NCBI GenBank assembly: GCA_019454915.1 | Contig: JACFNM010000081.1 | Span: 4,983 to 14,119, forward strand | Direction of reading: 5' to 3' | Source: Chitinophagaceae bacterium | Lineage (GTDB): Bacteria > Bacteroidota > Bacteroidia > Chitinophagales > Chitinophagaceae | Length of the DNA stretch: 9,137 nt | Made by a program: the position numbers and the translations under genes | The notes under the pieces: model-generated | Told to the model about the DNA's origin: nothing | The model's input: the letters and a program-made list of their open reading frames with translations, nothing else | Database searches by the model: none | Shown here: positions 1-5,984 of the stretch, piece after piece | Numbering within the stretch: position 1 is the first letter of the stretch | Layout of the letters: the number at the start of each line of letters is the position of its first letter

Positions 1-252
1 TTGGCAGATAGTGCCTTTGCTTTAGCCGCCAATAGTCGCCATAATGCCTCTGTCGCCTGGGAGGCTTCTATTAACTTTATGAAACCCGTAAAACTATGGG
101 ATGTTCTCACTGCAGAAACTAAAGAAATACATCATGGGAAAAACACCGGGCTCTATCTCGTTACCATCACCAACCAACGAGACGAATCTGTAGCCCTATT
201 TAAAGGCAGCAGCTTCCGCCTGCACAAAGAAGCAGCCAGCCTAGCGTCTTAA
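1..252 (+). CDS. paaI: PaaI-type hotdog-fold acyl-CoA thioesterase, 3' part only
   Basis: Last 83 codons of a small thioesterase; the 5' end lies outside the window. The first codon, TTG, is most likely an internal leucine, because it sits in the conserved stretch read as LADSAFALAANS, matching the PaaI family's LAD(T/S)AFA segment. In that family the Asp of this segment is catalytic and the hotdog helix follows. Later family signatures visible are INFMKPVK, HHGKNTGLYLVTITNQ and VALFKGSSFRL. Family members hydrolyse (hydroxy)phenylacetyl-CoA and similar acyl-CoAs as cytoplasmic tetramers, often acting as a safety valve for stalled phenylacetate degradation. Whether other paa genes lie upstream cannot be seen. 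The gene ends in TAA at 250-252, overlapping the stop of the convergent minus-strand gene. The family call is firm; the exact acyl-CoA substrate is inferred. Confidence 0.85.
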   Translation: MADSAFALAANSRHNASVAWEASINFMKPVKLWDVLTAETKEIHHGKNTGLYLVTITNQRDESVALFKGSSFRLHKEAASLAS

Positions 253-1595
253 TGGACGGCCGGTATCCCGCTATTTTCCGCTGTATCTTCCAATTCCCGG
301 ATAAAGCCGCTACTCCATTCATCTATGTCATAATAATCCACCACTTCAAACAACCTTTCCATTCGAAGTCGTCTATCCTCAGGCTCCAAACTAAAGGCCT
401 GCTCTAACCCGTGAACCAGTTCACGCGTATCATACGGGTTCGTCCTGATGGCATAAGGCAGCTCTACAGAAACACCGGCAAATTCAGATACGATAAGAAC
501 ACCATCCTTTTCCTTCGTCAGCCCCTGGACCGCCACGTATTCTTTTGCCACAAGGTTAAGCCCATCACGCAAAGGGGTAATCCAGGCAATATCTGCAATA
601 GCATAATAGGTAATCACTTCTTCAAACGGCACCGACCGAAAGAAAAACCGAATCGGCACCCAGTCCATCCTTGCATATTTTCCGTTAATCCTGCCAATAG
701 CCTGCTCCAATTCTAATAATACCTTATCATAAATTTTCATCCCGGAAGCGGGAGGAGTACAGATATTAATCAATTCCACCTTCCCGTGATACTCCGGATG
801 TTGCTCAAGAAAGGACTGATAAGCATAAATCTTCTCCAATGGGCCTTTCACATAATCCAGGCGTTCCACAGACAAAACGATCTTCTTGCCTTTCACCTTT
901 CCTTTCAATGCATGAATCTGTTGCCTGGTAGCCGGCTGCTGGAAAATCGTCCGGATATTATTCATATCAACGCCCACCGGGTGCGCCCCTAAACGAACCC
1001 TCTTACCGGATACATCAATTTCTCTCGTCATCGTGTCCACGCCGAGGGCGCAACTATATGTCAGAAAACGTTCGCCGCATGGCTGCCTTGAAATGACTTT
1101 CACGGGTGCGTGACTTTTTAATACATCTACAAAATTTTCAACATAGCGGGGTATGTGAAAACCGATATAATCGCATTGCAACATACTGCCAATGATTTCT
1201 TTTCTCCACGGGATGATGTTGAAGATGTCTGCCGGCGGAAAAGAAGTATGATGGAAGAAGCCGATCTTCACATCGGGTCTCAGTTGCCGTAGAATTCCGG
1301 GTACCATCCACAAATTATATTCATGTATCCAAACCGTTGCGCCGCTGTCCGCTTCGGCTGCCGCCTTTTCGGCAAACTGCCGGTTCACCTCTACATATTG
1401 TTCCCAGTAACTATGATTGAATTTTACTTTATCGGCAAAGGAAAATATTACCGGCCAGAATGCTTCCTTCGAGAATAGTTTATAGAAAACCTCAATCTCC
1501 CTCTTTGTCAATAAAACCGGCGATGCGATAAGGTTAGGATATCTTTCAGGATCCAGGAGCCGGTCCGCAGGAGCAATCTTCTGATTATTTTTCAC
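249..1595 (-). CDS. ggpS: GT20 glucosylglycerol-phosphate synthase domain (3' half of the broken fusion)
   Basis: The 448 codons after the stop, counted from a GTG. The true frame continues upstream without a start codon to the stop at 1676. The GTG is probably an internal Val: a GGAGGAGG run abuts it with no spacing, and the coding signal (SPNGIIPSILGFF, SWIAWEEV) carries on upstream. It resembles GgpS more than trehalose-6-phosphate synthase OtsA: the N-terminus is LLLLYHRFPYE rather than VVSNR, and SKEAFWP, YNLWMVP and LQCDYIGFHIPRYVENF are GGPS-like. Sugar-nucleotide and phosphate contacts known from GT20 are present: VERLDYVKG (R563 and K568 of the full frame) and PLRDGLNLVAKE (D662, E670). 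The usual HDY motif reads HEY (E410). A polypeptide begun at this GTG would lack the first Rossmann strand and the phosphate-binding N-terminus, so it is unlikely to be active. Annotators may call it trehalose-6-phosphate synthase. Confidence 0.75.
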   Translation of the reverse strand: MKNNQKIAPADRLLDPERYPNLIASPVLLTKREIEVFYKLFSKEAFWPVIFSFADKVKFNHSYWEQYVEVNRQFAEKAAAEADSGATVWIHEYNLWMVPGILRQLRPDVKIGFFHHTSFPPADIFNIIPWRKEIIGSMLQCDYIGFHIPRYVENFVDVLKSHAPVKVISRQPCGERFLTYSCALGVDTMTREIDVSGKRVRLGAHPVGVDMNNIRTIFQQPATRQQIHALKGKVKGKKIVLSVERLDYVKGPLEKIYAYQSFLEQHPEYHGKVELINICTPPASGMKIYDKVLLELEQAIGRINGKYARMDWVPIRFFFRSVPFEEVITYYAIADIAWITPLRDGLNLVAKEYVAVQGLTKEKDGVLIVSEFAGVSVELPYAIRTNPYDTRELVHGLEQAFSLEPEDRRLRMERLFEVVDYYDIDEWSSGFIRELEDTAENSGIPAVH

Positions 1596-1673
1596 CTCCT
1601 CCCAGGCAATCCAGGAGCCATGACGACCGTTGTTGAAAAAACCCAGTATAGAAGGAATAATTCCGTTAGGACT

Positions 1674-2549
1674 TTAGGGAGCTACTCTTTTGTGAACTCC
1701 GTTTTCTTCCCTTACTTCATAAGGGAACCGATGGTAGAGCAACAACAATTGAGTGTCACCCGTCTGGTTGCGGGTCCTATTCTTTTTGTCACCCTTAACC
1801 AGGGGCTGAAAATCCGGGAAATGCTCCATAGATTCCAATATGCCGCCAGCGCCTCTTGCCTCAGCGTGATGAACATTATCCATGTGTTTCGTATAGGACA
1901 ACAATCCTTCTTCTGCATCCGCCACTACTACCCCTTTATATTGTGTATCATACAAGGACCGATCATTCAGCGTATCTCCTGCCACCAGTATTTCATCTTC
2001 CGGAAAATCCTTGAGAGCCGCCAGCTTTCTCAATGTGCTGCCCTTATTTACATCTTTGGGAAGAATATCCAAAAATTTTCCGGCCGACAGTAACACATCC
2101 AAACCCAACTCATCCGCTATCTTTTTTACTCCTTCCAAATCGGTAGTTTCGTCAAAAAAATAAGAGCAACGCCGCTCCTGGGAGACCTGCTGTAATTTTA
2201 ATCCTCTGATTTTCTTAAACTTCCTTTTTATCTCGATAATACCCGGCCAACCTCTCTCTATTTCCGATTGCAAAGGCTGCACGGGCTCCAGCGTCTGGCC
2301 ATCAATTACCGTTGCTCCCACATCGCAAATAATGTAATCCGGATTGGGAATAACCGGATTAGCCAACAGAGGCATTACACTTTCCAACCCCCGGCCGGTT
2401 ACGAATAACAATTGTATTTTCTCTTCTTCCCGTATAAGCCGATACAGCCGGAGGCGATCAGATTGACGCCCGCCAAGAAAAGTACCGTCAAGATCTGTTG
2501 CTAATAACATAATAGATATTCGGGCTTTTCGCAATAACGAAAAACCCAT
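1674..2549 (-). CDS. HAD-IIB phosphatase domain (glucosylglycerol-phosphatase type) plus first strand of GT20 domain
   Basis: The 5' half of the interrupted fusion, 291 codons as it stands. All four HAD motifs are present: motif I DLDGT with nucleophile D19 and acid/base D21; motif II T51 in FVTGRG; motif III K169 in NKGSTL; motif IV GDTLND with D192 and D196 for Mg2+. The cap between motifs II and III places it in HAD subfamily IIB, the sucrose-phosphate phosphatase-like group, which fits dephosphorylation of a sugar phosphate. After about residue 245 a charged linker leads into LLLLYHRFPYE, which is the first beta strand of the GT20 synthase, not part of a phosphatase; the frame then stops at AP-TAA. 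A phosphatase made from this half could be functional, but without the synthase it has no obvious substrate. Two starts are possible: ATG 2549 or ATG 2510 (M14, directly before LLATDLDGT); neither has a clear Shine-Dalgarno, so the longer one is kept. Confidence 0.8.
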   Translation of the reverse strand: MGFSLLRKARISIMLLATDLDGTFLGGRQSDRLRLYRLIREEEKIQLLFVTGRGLESVMPLLANPVIPNPDYIICDVGATVIDGQTLEPVQPLQSEIERGWPGIIEIKRKFKKIRGLKLQQVSQERRCSYFFDETTDLEGVKKIADELGLDVLLSAGKFLDILPKDVNKGSTLRKLAALKDFPEDEILVAGDTLNDRSLYDTQYKGVVVADAEEGLLSYTKHMDNVHHAEARGAGGILESMEHFPDFQPLVKGDKKNRTRNQTGDTQLLLLYHRFPYEVREENGVHKRVAP

Positions 2550-2650
2550 TTCATTTTTCTGATGATTACCCGATTATACCGCTCAGGTAGTCATTCGTTA
2601 ACAATTATTTTTAATTATTTCCGCCTGTCGTGAAGACGAAGAATTTGTTC

Positions 2651-2706
2651 AAAAAATCCAAACGCAAACTCATATAAAATATGAGGTACAATAGAAGTCG
2701 TTTGGA
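2651..2706 (-). terminator. Nested stem-loop followed by a T-run in the leader: possible attenuator
   Basis: Read on the minus strand, TCCAAACG (2706-2699) pairs perfectly with CGTTTGGA (2664-2657) and is followed at once by six T (2656-2651). This is the arrangement of an intrinsic terminator, although the stem is only moderately GC rich. Inside the loop a second perfect 7-bp repeat, CTCATAT / ATATGAG (2685-2679 with 2675-2669), closes on three bases. The structure starts within about 10 bases of the predicted transcript start and ends about 100 bases before the ggpPS ATG. It could act as an attenuator, end a small leader RNA, or serve as an operator palindrome. On the + strand no T-run follows, so it looks directional. 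Confidence 0.4.
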
Positions 2707-2720
2707 ACGGATTTATCCCG

Positions 2721-2752
2721 CAAAGGTAAAAAAAATATCCGACCTGTCCGAA
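2721..2752 (-). promoter_or_regulatory. Bacteroidota-type promoter for the glucosylglycerol enzyme
   Basis: On the minus strand TACCTTTG (2728-2721) matches the Bacteroidota -7 element TAnnTTTG exactly and is followed by C, as is common. A degenerate -33 element, TTCG (2752-2749; consensus TTTG), lies 20 bases upstream. Transcription would begin near 2714, giving a leader of about 165 bases before ATG 2549. Seen: the motif; inferred: its use. Confidence 0.55.
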
Positions 2753-2817
2753 TACCCGTTAAATACCTTATCTTTTAAGCCTGAAATTCTACTATTGTTT
2801 ACATTATAAATAATACA

Positions 2818-3726
2818 ATGAATACATCACGCAGAAACTTCCTGAAAAAGACATCGGTTCTGTTAGCCGCTTCCACAGGATGGAGCTCGTCTATCTTCGC
2901 CGCTCCGGAAGCTAAAACACTCACAGGCGTTCAACTGTATAGCGTACGCGACGACATGTCCAAAGACCCCGCGGGAAGTCTTAGGAAATTAGCGGCCATG
3001 GGTTATCAACATGTAGAGCATGCCAATTATGTCAATCATAGATTTTATGGCTATTCGGCCAAAGAATTTAAAAAAGTGCTTGAAGATACCGGGCTAAAGA
3101 TGCCAAGCGGGCATACCGTGCTGGCTCCGAATCACTGGGATGCCGCGGCTGGTGATTTTACGGATAGCTGGAAGAAAACGGTAGAAGATGCCGCAACAGT
3201 AGGACAACAGTTCGTCATCAGTCCTTCGCTGGATAAATCCCTGCGGAAAACTCAGAATGATTTAAAACGCTATATGGATGTTTTCAATCGTTGCGGTGAA
3301 TTATGTAAAAAGTCGGGGATGAAATTCGGCTATCACAACCATGATTTTGAATTCAGTGAAAAATTAGACGGAACGAGCGTTTACGATATCATTTTGCAAA
3401 ACACGGATCCTGACCTCGTCATTCAACAAATTGATATTGGAAACTTATATAACGGGGGCGTCAAGGCATTAGACATCATGAGACAATACCCCGGCAGATT
3501 TGTTTCGATGCACGTAAAAGACGAAATCAAATCAGGCAACCCGAAAGAACCTTATGAAAGTACCTTGCTGGGAAAGGGAATTGTGCCGGTGAAACAGGTG
3601 ATTGATTTAGGCAAAAAGTCAGGAGGCACACTCCATTTTATTATTGAACAGGAGTCATACCAAAATAAACTACCTATGGATTGTATGAAAGAGAACCTTA
3701 CAACGATGAAGAAATGGGGCTATTAA
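2818..3726 (+). CDS. Tat-exported sugar phosphate isomerase/epimerase family protein (xylose isomerase-like TIM barrel)
   Basis: A 302-residue protein. The N-terminus has a perfect twin-arginine motif, SRRNFLK (residues 4-10), then a mild hydrophobic stretch (VLLAASTGWSSSIFAA) with a likely cleavage site near residues 28-29, so the folded protein should cross the inner membrane by the Tat route. The mature part fits the AP_endonuc_2 / xylose isomerase-like TIM barrel: VQLYSVRD at strand 1, then metal- or substrate-binding segments GYHNHDFEF (H173, H175), QIDIGN (D206), SMHVKDE (H232, D235) and FIIEQES (E277). Members bind a divalent metal and isomerise or epimerise sugars or sugar acids. Export of such proteins is common in Bacteroidota, where many act on periplasmic carbohydrates or keto-sugars; the substrate here is unknown. 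It stands alone, divergent from ggpPS and convergent with the small CxxC gene 7 bases away. No clear TAnnTTTG promoter was seen upstream, and no strong Shine-Dalgarno precedes the ATG. Start supported by the Tat signal. Confidence 0.85.
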   Translation: MNTSRRNFLKKTSVLLAASTGWSSSIFAAPEAKTLTGVQLYSVRDDMSKDPAGSLRKLAAMGYQHVEHANYVNHRFYGYSAKEFKKVLEDTGLKMPSGHTVLAPNHWDAAAGDFTDSWKKTVEDAATVGQQFVISPSLDKSLRKTQNDLKRYMDVFNRCGELCKKSGMKFGYHNHDFEFSEKLDGTSVYDIILQNTDPDLVIQQIDIGNLYNGGVKALDIMRQYPGRFVSMHVKDEIKSGNPKEPYESTLLGKGIVPVKQVIDLGKKSGGTLHFIIEQESYQNKLPMDCMKENLTTMKKWGY

Positions 3727-3733
3727 TGAATCC

Positions 3734-3964
3734 TTATTCCTCAGATTTGGGCTTCTGATTCTGCTTCCACAAACGATAGCCAATAAAACCAATGACCGCA
3801 TAAGGAGTGGCCATCAGATAAATGATACCTGCATTCAGTCCTTTAGCCGGCTTTTCCCCCATCTGCTGGGCCGTCTTTGAACAAATAGAGCATTGTGCAA
3901 CTACGGCATCTGCTGACACCAGGGTAAAAACCGAAACCAGAAGAATAATTAACAACTTTTTCAT
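3734..3964 (-). CDS. Small secreted/membrane protein with CxxC motif, unknown function
   Basis: A 76-residue protein. MKKLLIILLVSVFTLVSADAVVA is a good Sec signal peptide with a likely cut before Q24, leaving QCSICSKTAQQ with C25 and C28 as a CxxC pair at the mature N-terminus. A second hydrophobic segment (about residues 46-63, GIIYLMATPYAVIGFIGY) is followed by a basic tail (RLWKQNQKPK), which would anchor it in the inner membrane with the CxxC outside. Small proteins of this CSxC...KGLNxGIxYL type are familiar in Bacteroidota genomes as hypotheticals; I cannot name a function. A metal- or heme-related or redox role is only a guess from the CxxC. The frame is open upstream to an ATG at 4084, but that adds a 40-residue extension with another hydrophobic segment ahead of a complete signal peptide, so the start at 3964 is preferred. 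It converges on the upstream epimerase-family gene and is divergent from nadE. Confidence 0.7.
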   Translation of the reverse strand: MKKLLIILLVSVFTLVSADAVVAQCSICSKTAQQMGEKPAKGLNAGIIYLMATPYAVIGFIGYRLWKQNQKPKSEE

Positions 3965-4095
3965 ATTGCGCCTTATTAGAATGGATAACGAAGATACAAA
4001 CAAACAGAGGATAGTGCAAATTATTAAAAACGCCAGCCATCGCTCCGTTGGATAAGCCATTCCGGGTAAGCAGCCGCATGCCAAACCAATTAAAT

Positions 4096-4125
4096 TTTGT
4101 AACCATCACGGGGGCTTTAATTTTG
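4096..4125 (+). promoter_or_regulatory. Bacteroidota promoter of nadE, predicted to give a leaderless mRNA
   Basis: TTTG (4096-4099) and TAATTTTG (4118-4125) match the -33 and -7 consensus (TTTG, TAnnTTTG) with an 18-base spacer. The ATG at 4131 starts only 5 bases after the -7 element, at or next to the expected transcription start. The fit also argues against the GTG at 4125, whose G is the last base of the promoter element. Confidence 0.65.
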
Positions 4126-4130
4126 TGTAC

Positions 4131-5828
4131 ATGAAAATTGCAATAGCGCAACAGAACTATCACATCGGCAATTTTGAATTGAATACCCAAAAAATAACGA
4201 CTGCTATCAAACAGGCGAAAAGCCAGGGTGCAGACCTTGTGGTATTTTCTGAACTGAGCATCTGTGGTTATCCTCCTCTTGACCTGCTGGAATCCGCCGA
4301 CTTCATCGGTCGTTGTTATTCGTCCATCGAAATTATAAAAAAGCATACGGACGGTATTGGCGTCATTATCGGCGCTCCTCAAAAAAACGCTGATTCCGCA
4401 GGTAAAAAACTATTCAATGCTGCCTGGGTGCTATATAATGGGGAAGTATTGCACACTATACAAAAAACTCTATTGCCAACTTATGATATCCTGGACGAGT
4501 ACCGCTATTTTGAACCCGCATCAGATTGGTCCGTCATCTCCTTCAAGAATTACCGAATAGCGCTGACTATTTGTGAAGACATCTGGAACCTGGACAAGGA
4601 ACCTTTATATCGTAATAGTCCTATGGATATACTGGCAAAACAGAATCCTCACCTGATGATTAATATTGCCGCGTCTCCTTTCGATTACGCGCATTGCGAG
4701 CAGCGAAAAGAGGTGATAAAAGCCAATGTAGAGAAATACCGGTTGCCATTAGTGTATTGCAATTCCGTGGGGGCGCAAACCGACATGGTATTCGACGGTG
4801 GCAGCCTGGTGTACGATGAGAGGGGTCACCTGATTAAAGAGATGTCCTATTTTGAAGAAGATTTTTATATACAGGACATTGCCCCAAAAGATCCACCACC
4901 TGACTCATCCTCTTTAAAAGCAGGCCCGGCAGCGGAGATACCGCCCTTCACACCAGGTCACCAGGGGATTATGGAAATACTAACCGTCGAAGTGAACATC
5001 CGGAGAATACATCAGGCCCTTCTTTTGGGGATACGTGATTATTTCGGTAAGATGGGTTTTTCCAGAGCTATAATCGGCAGCAGTGGAGGTATAGACAGCG
5101 CGGTGGCAGTGGCGCTTGCCTGTGAGGCCTTAGGCGCTGAAAATGTATATGCCGTTTTGATGCCTTCTCCATTCTCCACCGGACATTCCGTAACCGATGC
5201 GGAACGGCTAAGCAAGAACCTGAGTAATCCTTATGATATCTTACCCATCGAGAACATATATCACAGCTTTCTGTCCACGCTTAAGCCATTGTTTAAAGAT
5301 CTTCCATTTAATGTCGCAGAGGAAAATATTCAAAGCAGGGCGCGTGGAAACTTACTAATGGCAATTGCTAACAAATTTGGCTATATTTTACTAAACACTT
5401 CCAATAAAAGTGAACTGGCTACCGGTTATGGTACATTATACGGCGATATGGCAGGCGGATTAAGTGTTTTAGGCGATGTGTACAAAACGCAGGTCTATGC
5501 GCTGGCAAGATATATCAATCGTCACGGGGAAATAATACCCGAACATATCATCACCAAAGCCCCTTCAGCAGAACTGCGTCCTCAGCAAAAAGACAGTGAC
5601 AGCTTGCCCGAATATGGTCTACTGGATGCAGTCCTGTACCAATACATAGAGAAGAATCAACCGGTGGAAACCATTACCGGCTTAGACGCCAACCCGGATT
5701 TGGTGAACCGGATATTAAAACTTGTAAACAAAAACGAATACAAGCGCAATCAATTCTGCCCGATTATCCGCGTAAGTTCCAAAGCATTTGGATCCGGGAG
5801 AAGGATACCCGTTGTGGGAAAATATTAA
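4131..5828 (+). CDS. nadE: Glutamine-dependent NAD+ synthetase
   Basis: A 565-residue two-domain cytoplasmic enzyme that catalyses the last step of NAD+ synthesis: deamido-NAD + ATP + glutamine to NAD+ + AMP + PPi + glutamate. Residues about 1-260 are a nitrilase-type glutaminase domain with its full catalytic triad: E41 (FSELSICGYPP), K112 (QKTLLPTYD) and C148 (LTICEDIWN). Residues about 285-565 are the synthetase domain, with the ATP pyrophosphatase P-loop GSSGGIDS (316-323) and the later signature NTSNKSELATGYGTLYGDMAGG. The C-terminus GSGRRIPVVGKY is typical for the family. Ammonia released in the first domain is channelled to the second. Length is usual for the glutamine-dependent form. 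An in-frame GTG at 4125 would add two residues, but ATG 4131 fits both the family N-terminus (MKIAIAQQN) and the promoter position. No clear terminator follows; the next gene has its own promoter candidate. Confidence 0.95.
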   Translation: MKIAIAQQNYHIGNFELNTQKITTAIKQAKSQGADLVVFSELSICGYPPLDLLESADFIGRCYSSIEIIKKHTDGIGVIIGAPQKNADSAGKKLFNAAWVLYNGEVLHTIQKTLLPTYDILDEYRYFEPASDWSVISFKNYRIALTICEDIWNLDKEPLYRNSPMDILAKQNPHLMINIAASPFDYAHCEQRKEVIKANVEKYRLPLVYCNSVGAQTDMVFDGGSLVYDERGHLIKEMSYFEEDFYIQDIAPKDPPPDSSSLKAGPAAEIPPFTPGHQGIMEILTVEVNIRRIHQALLLGIRDYFGKMGFSRAIIGSSGGIDSAVAVALACEALGAENVYAVLMPSPFSTGHSVTDAERLSKNLSNPYDILPIENIYHSFLSTLKPLFKDLPFNVAEENIQSRARGNLLMAIANKFGYILLNTSNKSELATGYGTLYGDMAGGLSVLGDVYKTQVYALARYINRHGEIIPEHIITKAPSAELRPQQKDSDSLPEYGLLDAVLYQYIEKNQPVETITGLDANPDLVNRILKLVNKNEYKRNQFCPIIRVSSKAFGSGRRIPVVGKY

Positions 5829-5891
5829 ACGAATAAGTATTTTAGTTTCACCCGGTTGTGGCTATCTGACCCAATGTTAGCTTCAGTAGCT

Positions 5892-5899
5892 TAACTTTG
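5892..5899 (+). promoter_or_regulatory. Bacteroidota -7 promoter element upstream of the trans-sulfuration gene
   Basis: TAACTTTG followed by C is an exact match to TAnnTTTG, lying 85 bases before the ATG at 5985. No good -33 TTTG was found at the right distance, so this rests on the -7 element alone. It would drive the PLP enzyme and the DUF2400 gene as one transcript. Confidence 0.45.
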
Positions 5900-5984
5900 C
5901 CAACCCAACACCGGCATAGTAATTTATCACTATCATTATTCCATTTCAACTTTAAATATCGCAGACTATTTTAATTATAACATC

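Larger units (their letters stand above)
249..2549 (-). pseudogene. ggpPS: Glucosylglycerol-phosphate synthase/phosphatase fusion interrupted by one in-frame stop
   Basis: From ATG 2549-2547 to TAA 251-249 there is one continuous reading frame of 766 codons with a single internal stop, TAA at 1676-1674 (codon 292). The two flanking open frames are in the same phase (2549 minus 1595 is a multiple of 3), so no indel is needed. Order: HAD phosphatase, residues about 14-245; hydrophilic linker, about 246-266; GT20 synthase, about 267-766. The intact enzyme would make glucosylglycerol phosphate from ADP-glucose and glycerol-3-phosphate, then dephosphorylate it to the compatible solute glucosylglycerol. 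This domain order is that of GgpPS described in Stenotrophomonas rhizophila. The residues on both sides of the stop (KRVAP, then SPNGIIPSILGFF) read straight through as the conserved GGPS N-terminus, where as far as I recall relatives carry Lys. AAA to TAA is one substitution. A sequencing error, a fresh nonsense mutation or readthrough cannot be told apart from the sequence. Confidence 0.8.

Noticed and set aside
1..3. TTG at position 1 as the start codon of the thioesterase
   Set aside because: It is the Leu of the conserved LAD(S/T)AFA segment, which lies well inside PaaI proteins; the gene is cut by the window edge.
1560..1610. GTG at 1595 with a GGAGGAGG stretch as a true restart of a separate synthase gene
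   Set aside because: The purine run touches the GTG with no spacing, and conserved GGPS residues (SPNGIIPSILGFF, SWIAWEEV) continue upstream in frame to the stop. A protein starting here would lack the first Rossmann strand.
1620..2093. Plus-strand open frame of 157 codons opposite the GG enzyme
   Set aside because: Antisense shadow of the HAD phosphatase domain, with low-complexity, cysteine-rich composition and no recognisable motif.
2573..2606. Sigma70-like TATAAT (2578-2573, minus) with TTGTTA upstream before ggpPS
   Set aside because: The spacer is about 20 bases, and Bacteroidota primary sigma prefers TAnnTTTG; the TACCTTTG element at 2728-2721 is a better candidate.
3965..4084. 40-codon N-terminal extension of the small CxxC protein from ATG 4084
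   Set aside because: It places a second hydrophobic segment ahead of a complete signal peptide, and it lies in the nadE upstream region; MKKLLIILL at 3964 is a natural start.
3843..4382. Minus-strand open frame of 179 codons
   Set aside because: It overlaps the 5' end of nadE and the small CxxC gene in another frame and resembles no known family; nadE is unambiguous.
5829..5984. Terminator or riboswitch between nadE and the PLP enzyme
   Set aside because: Only imperfect repeats (CCGGTTGTGG against CCAACACCGG) are visible, with no T-run. The gap is well short of a SAM-riboswitch core with its conserved features, none of which I recognise.
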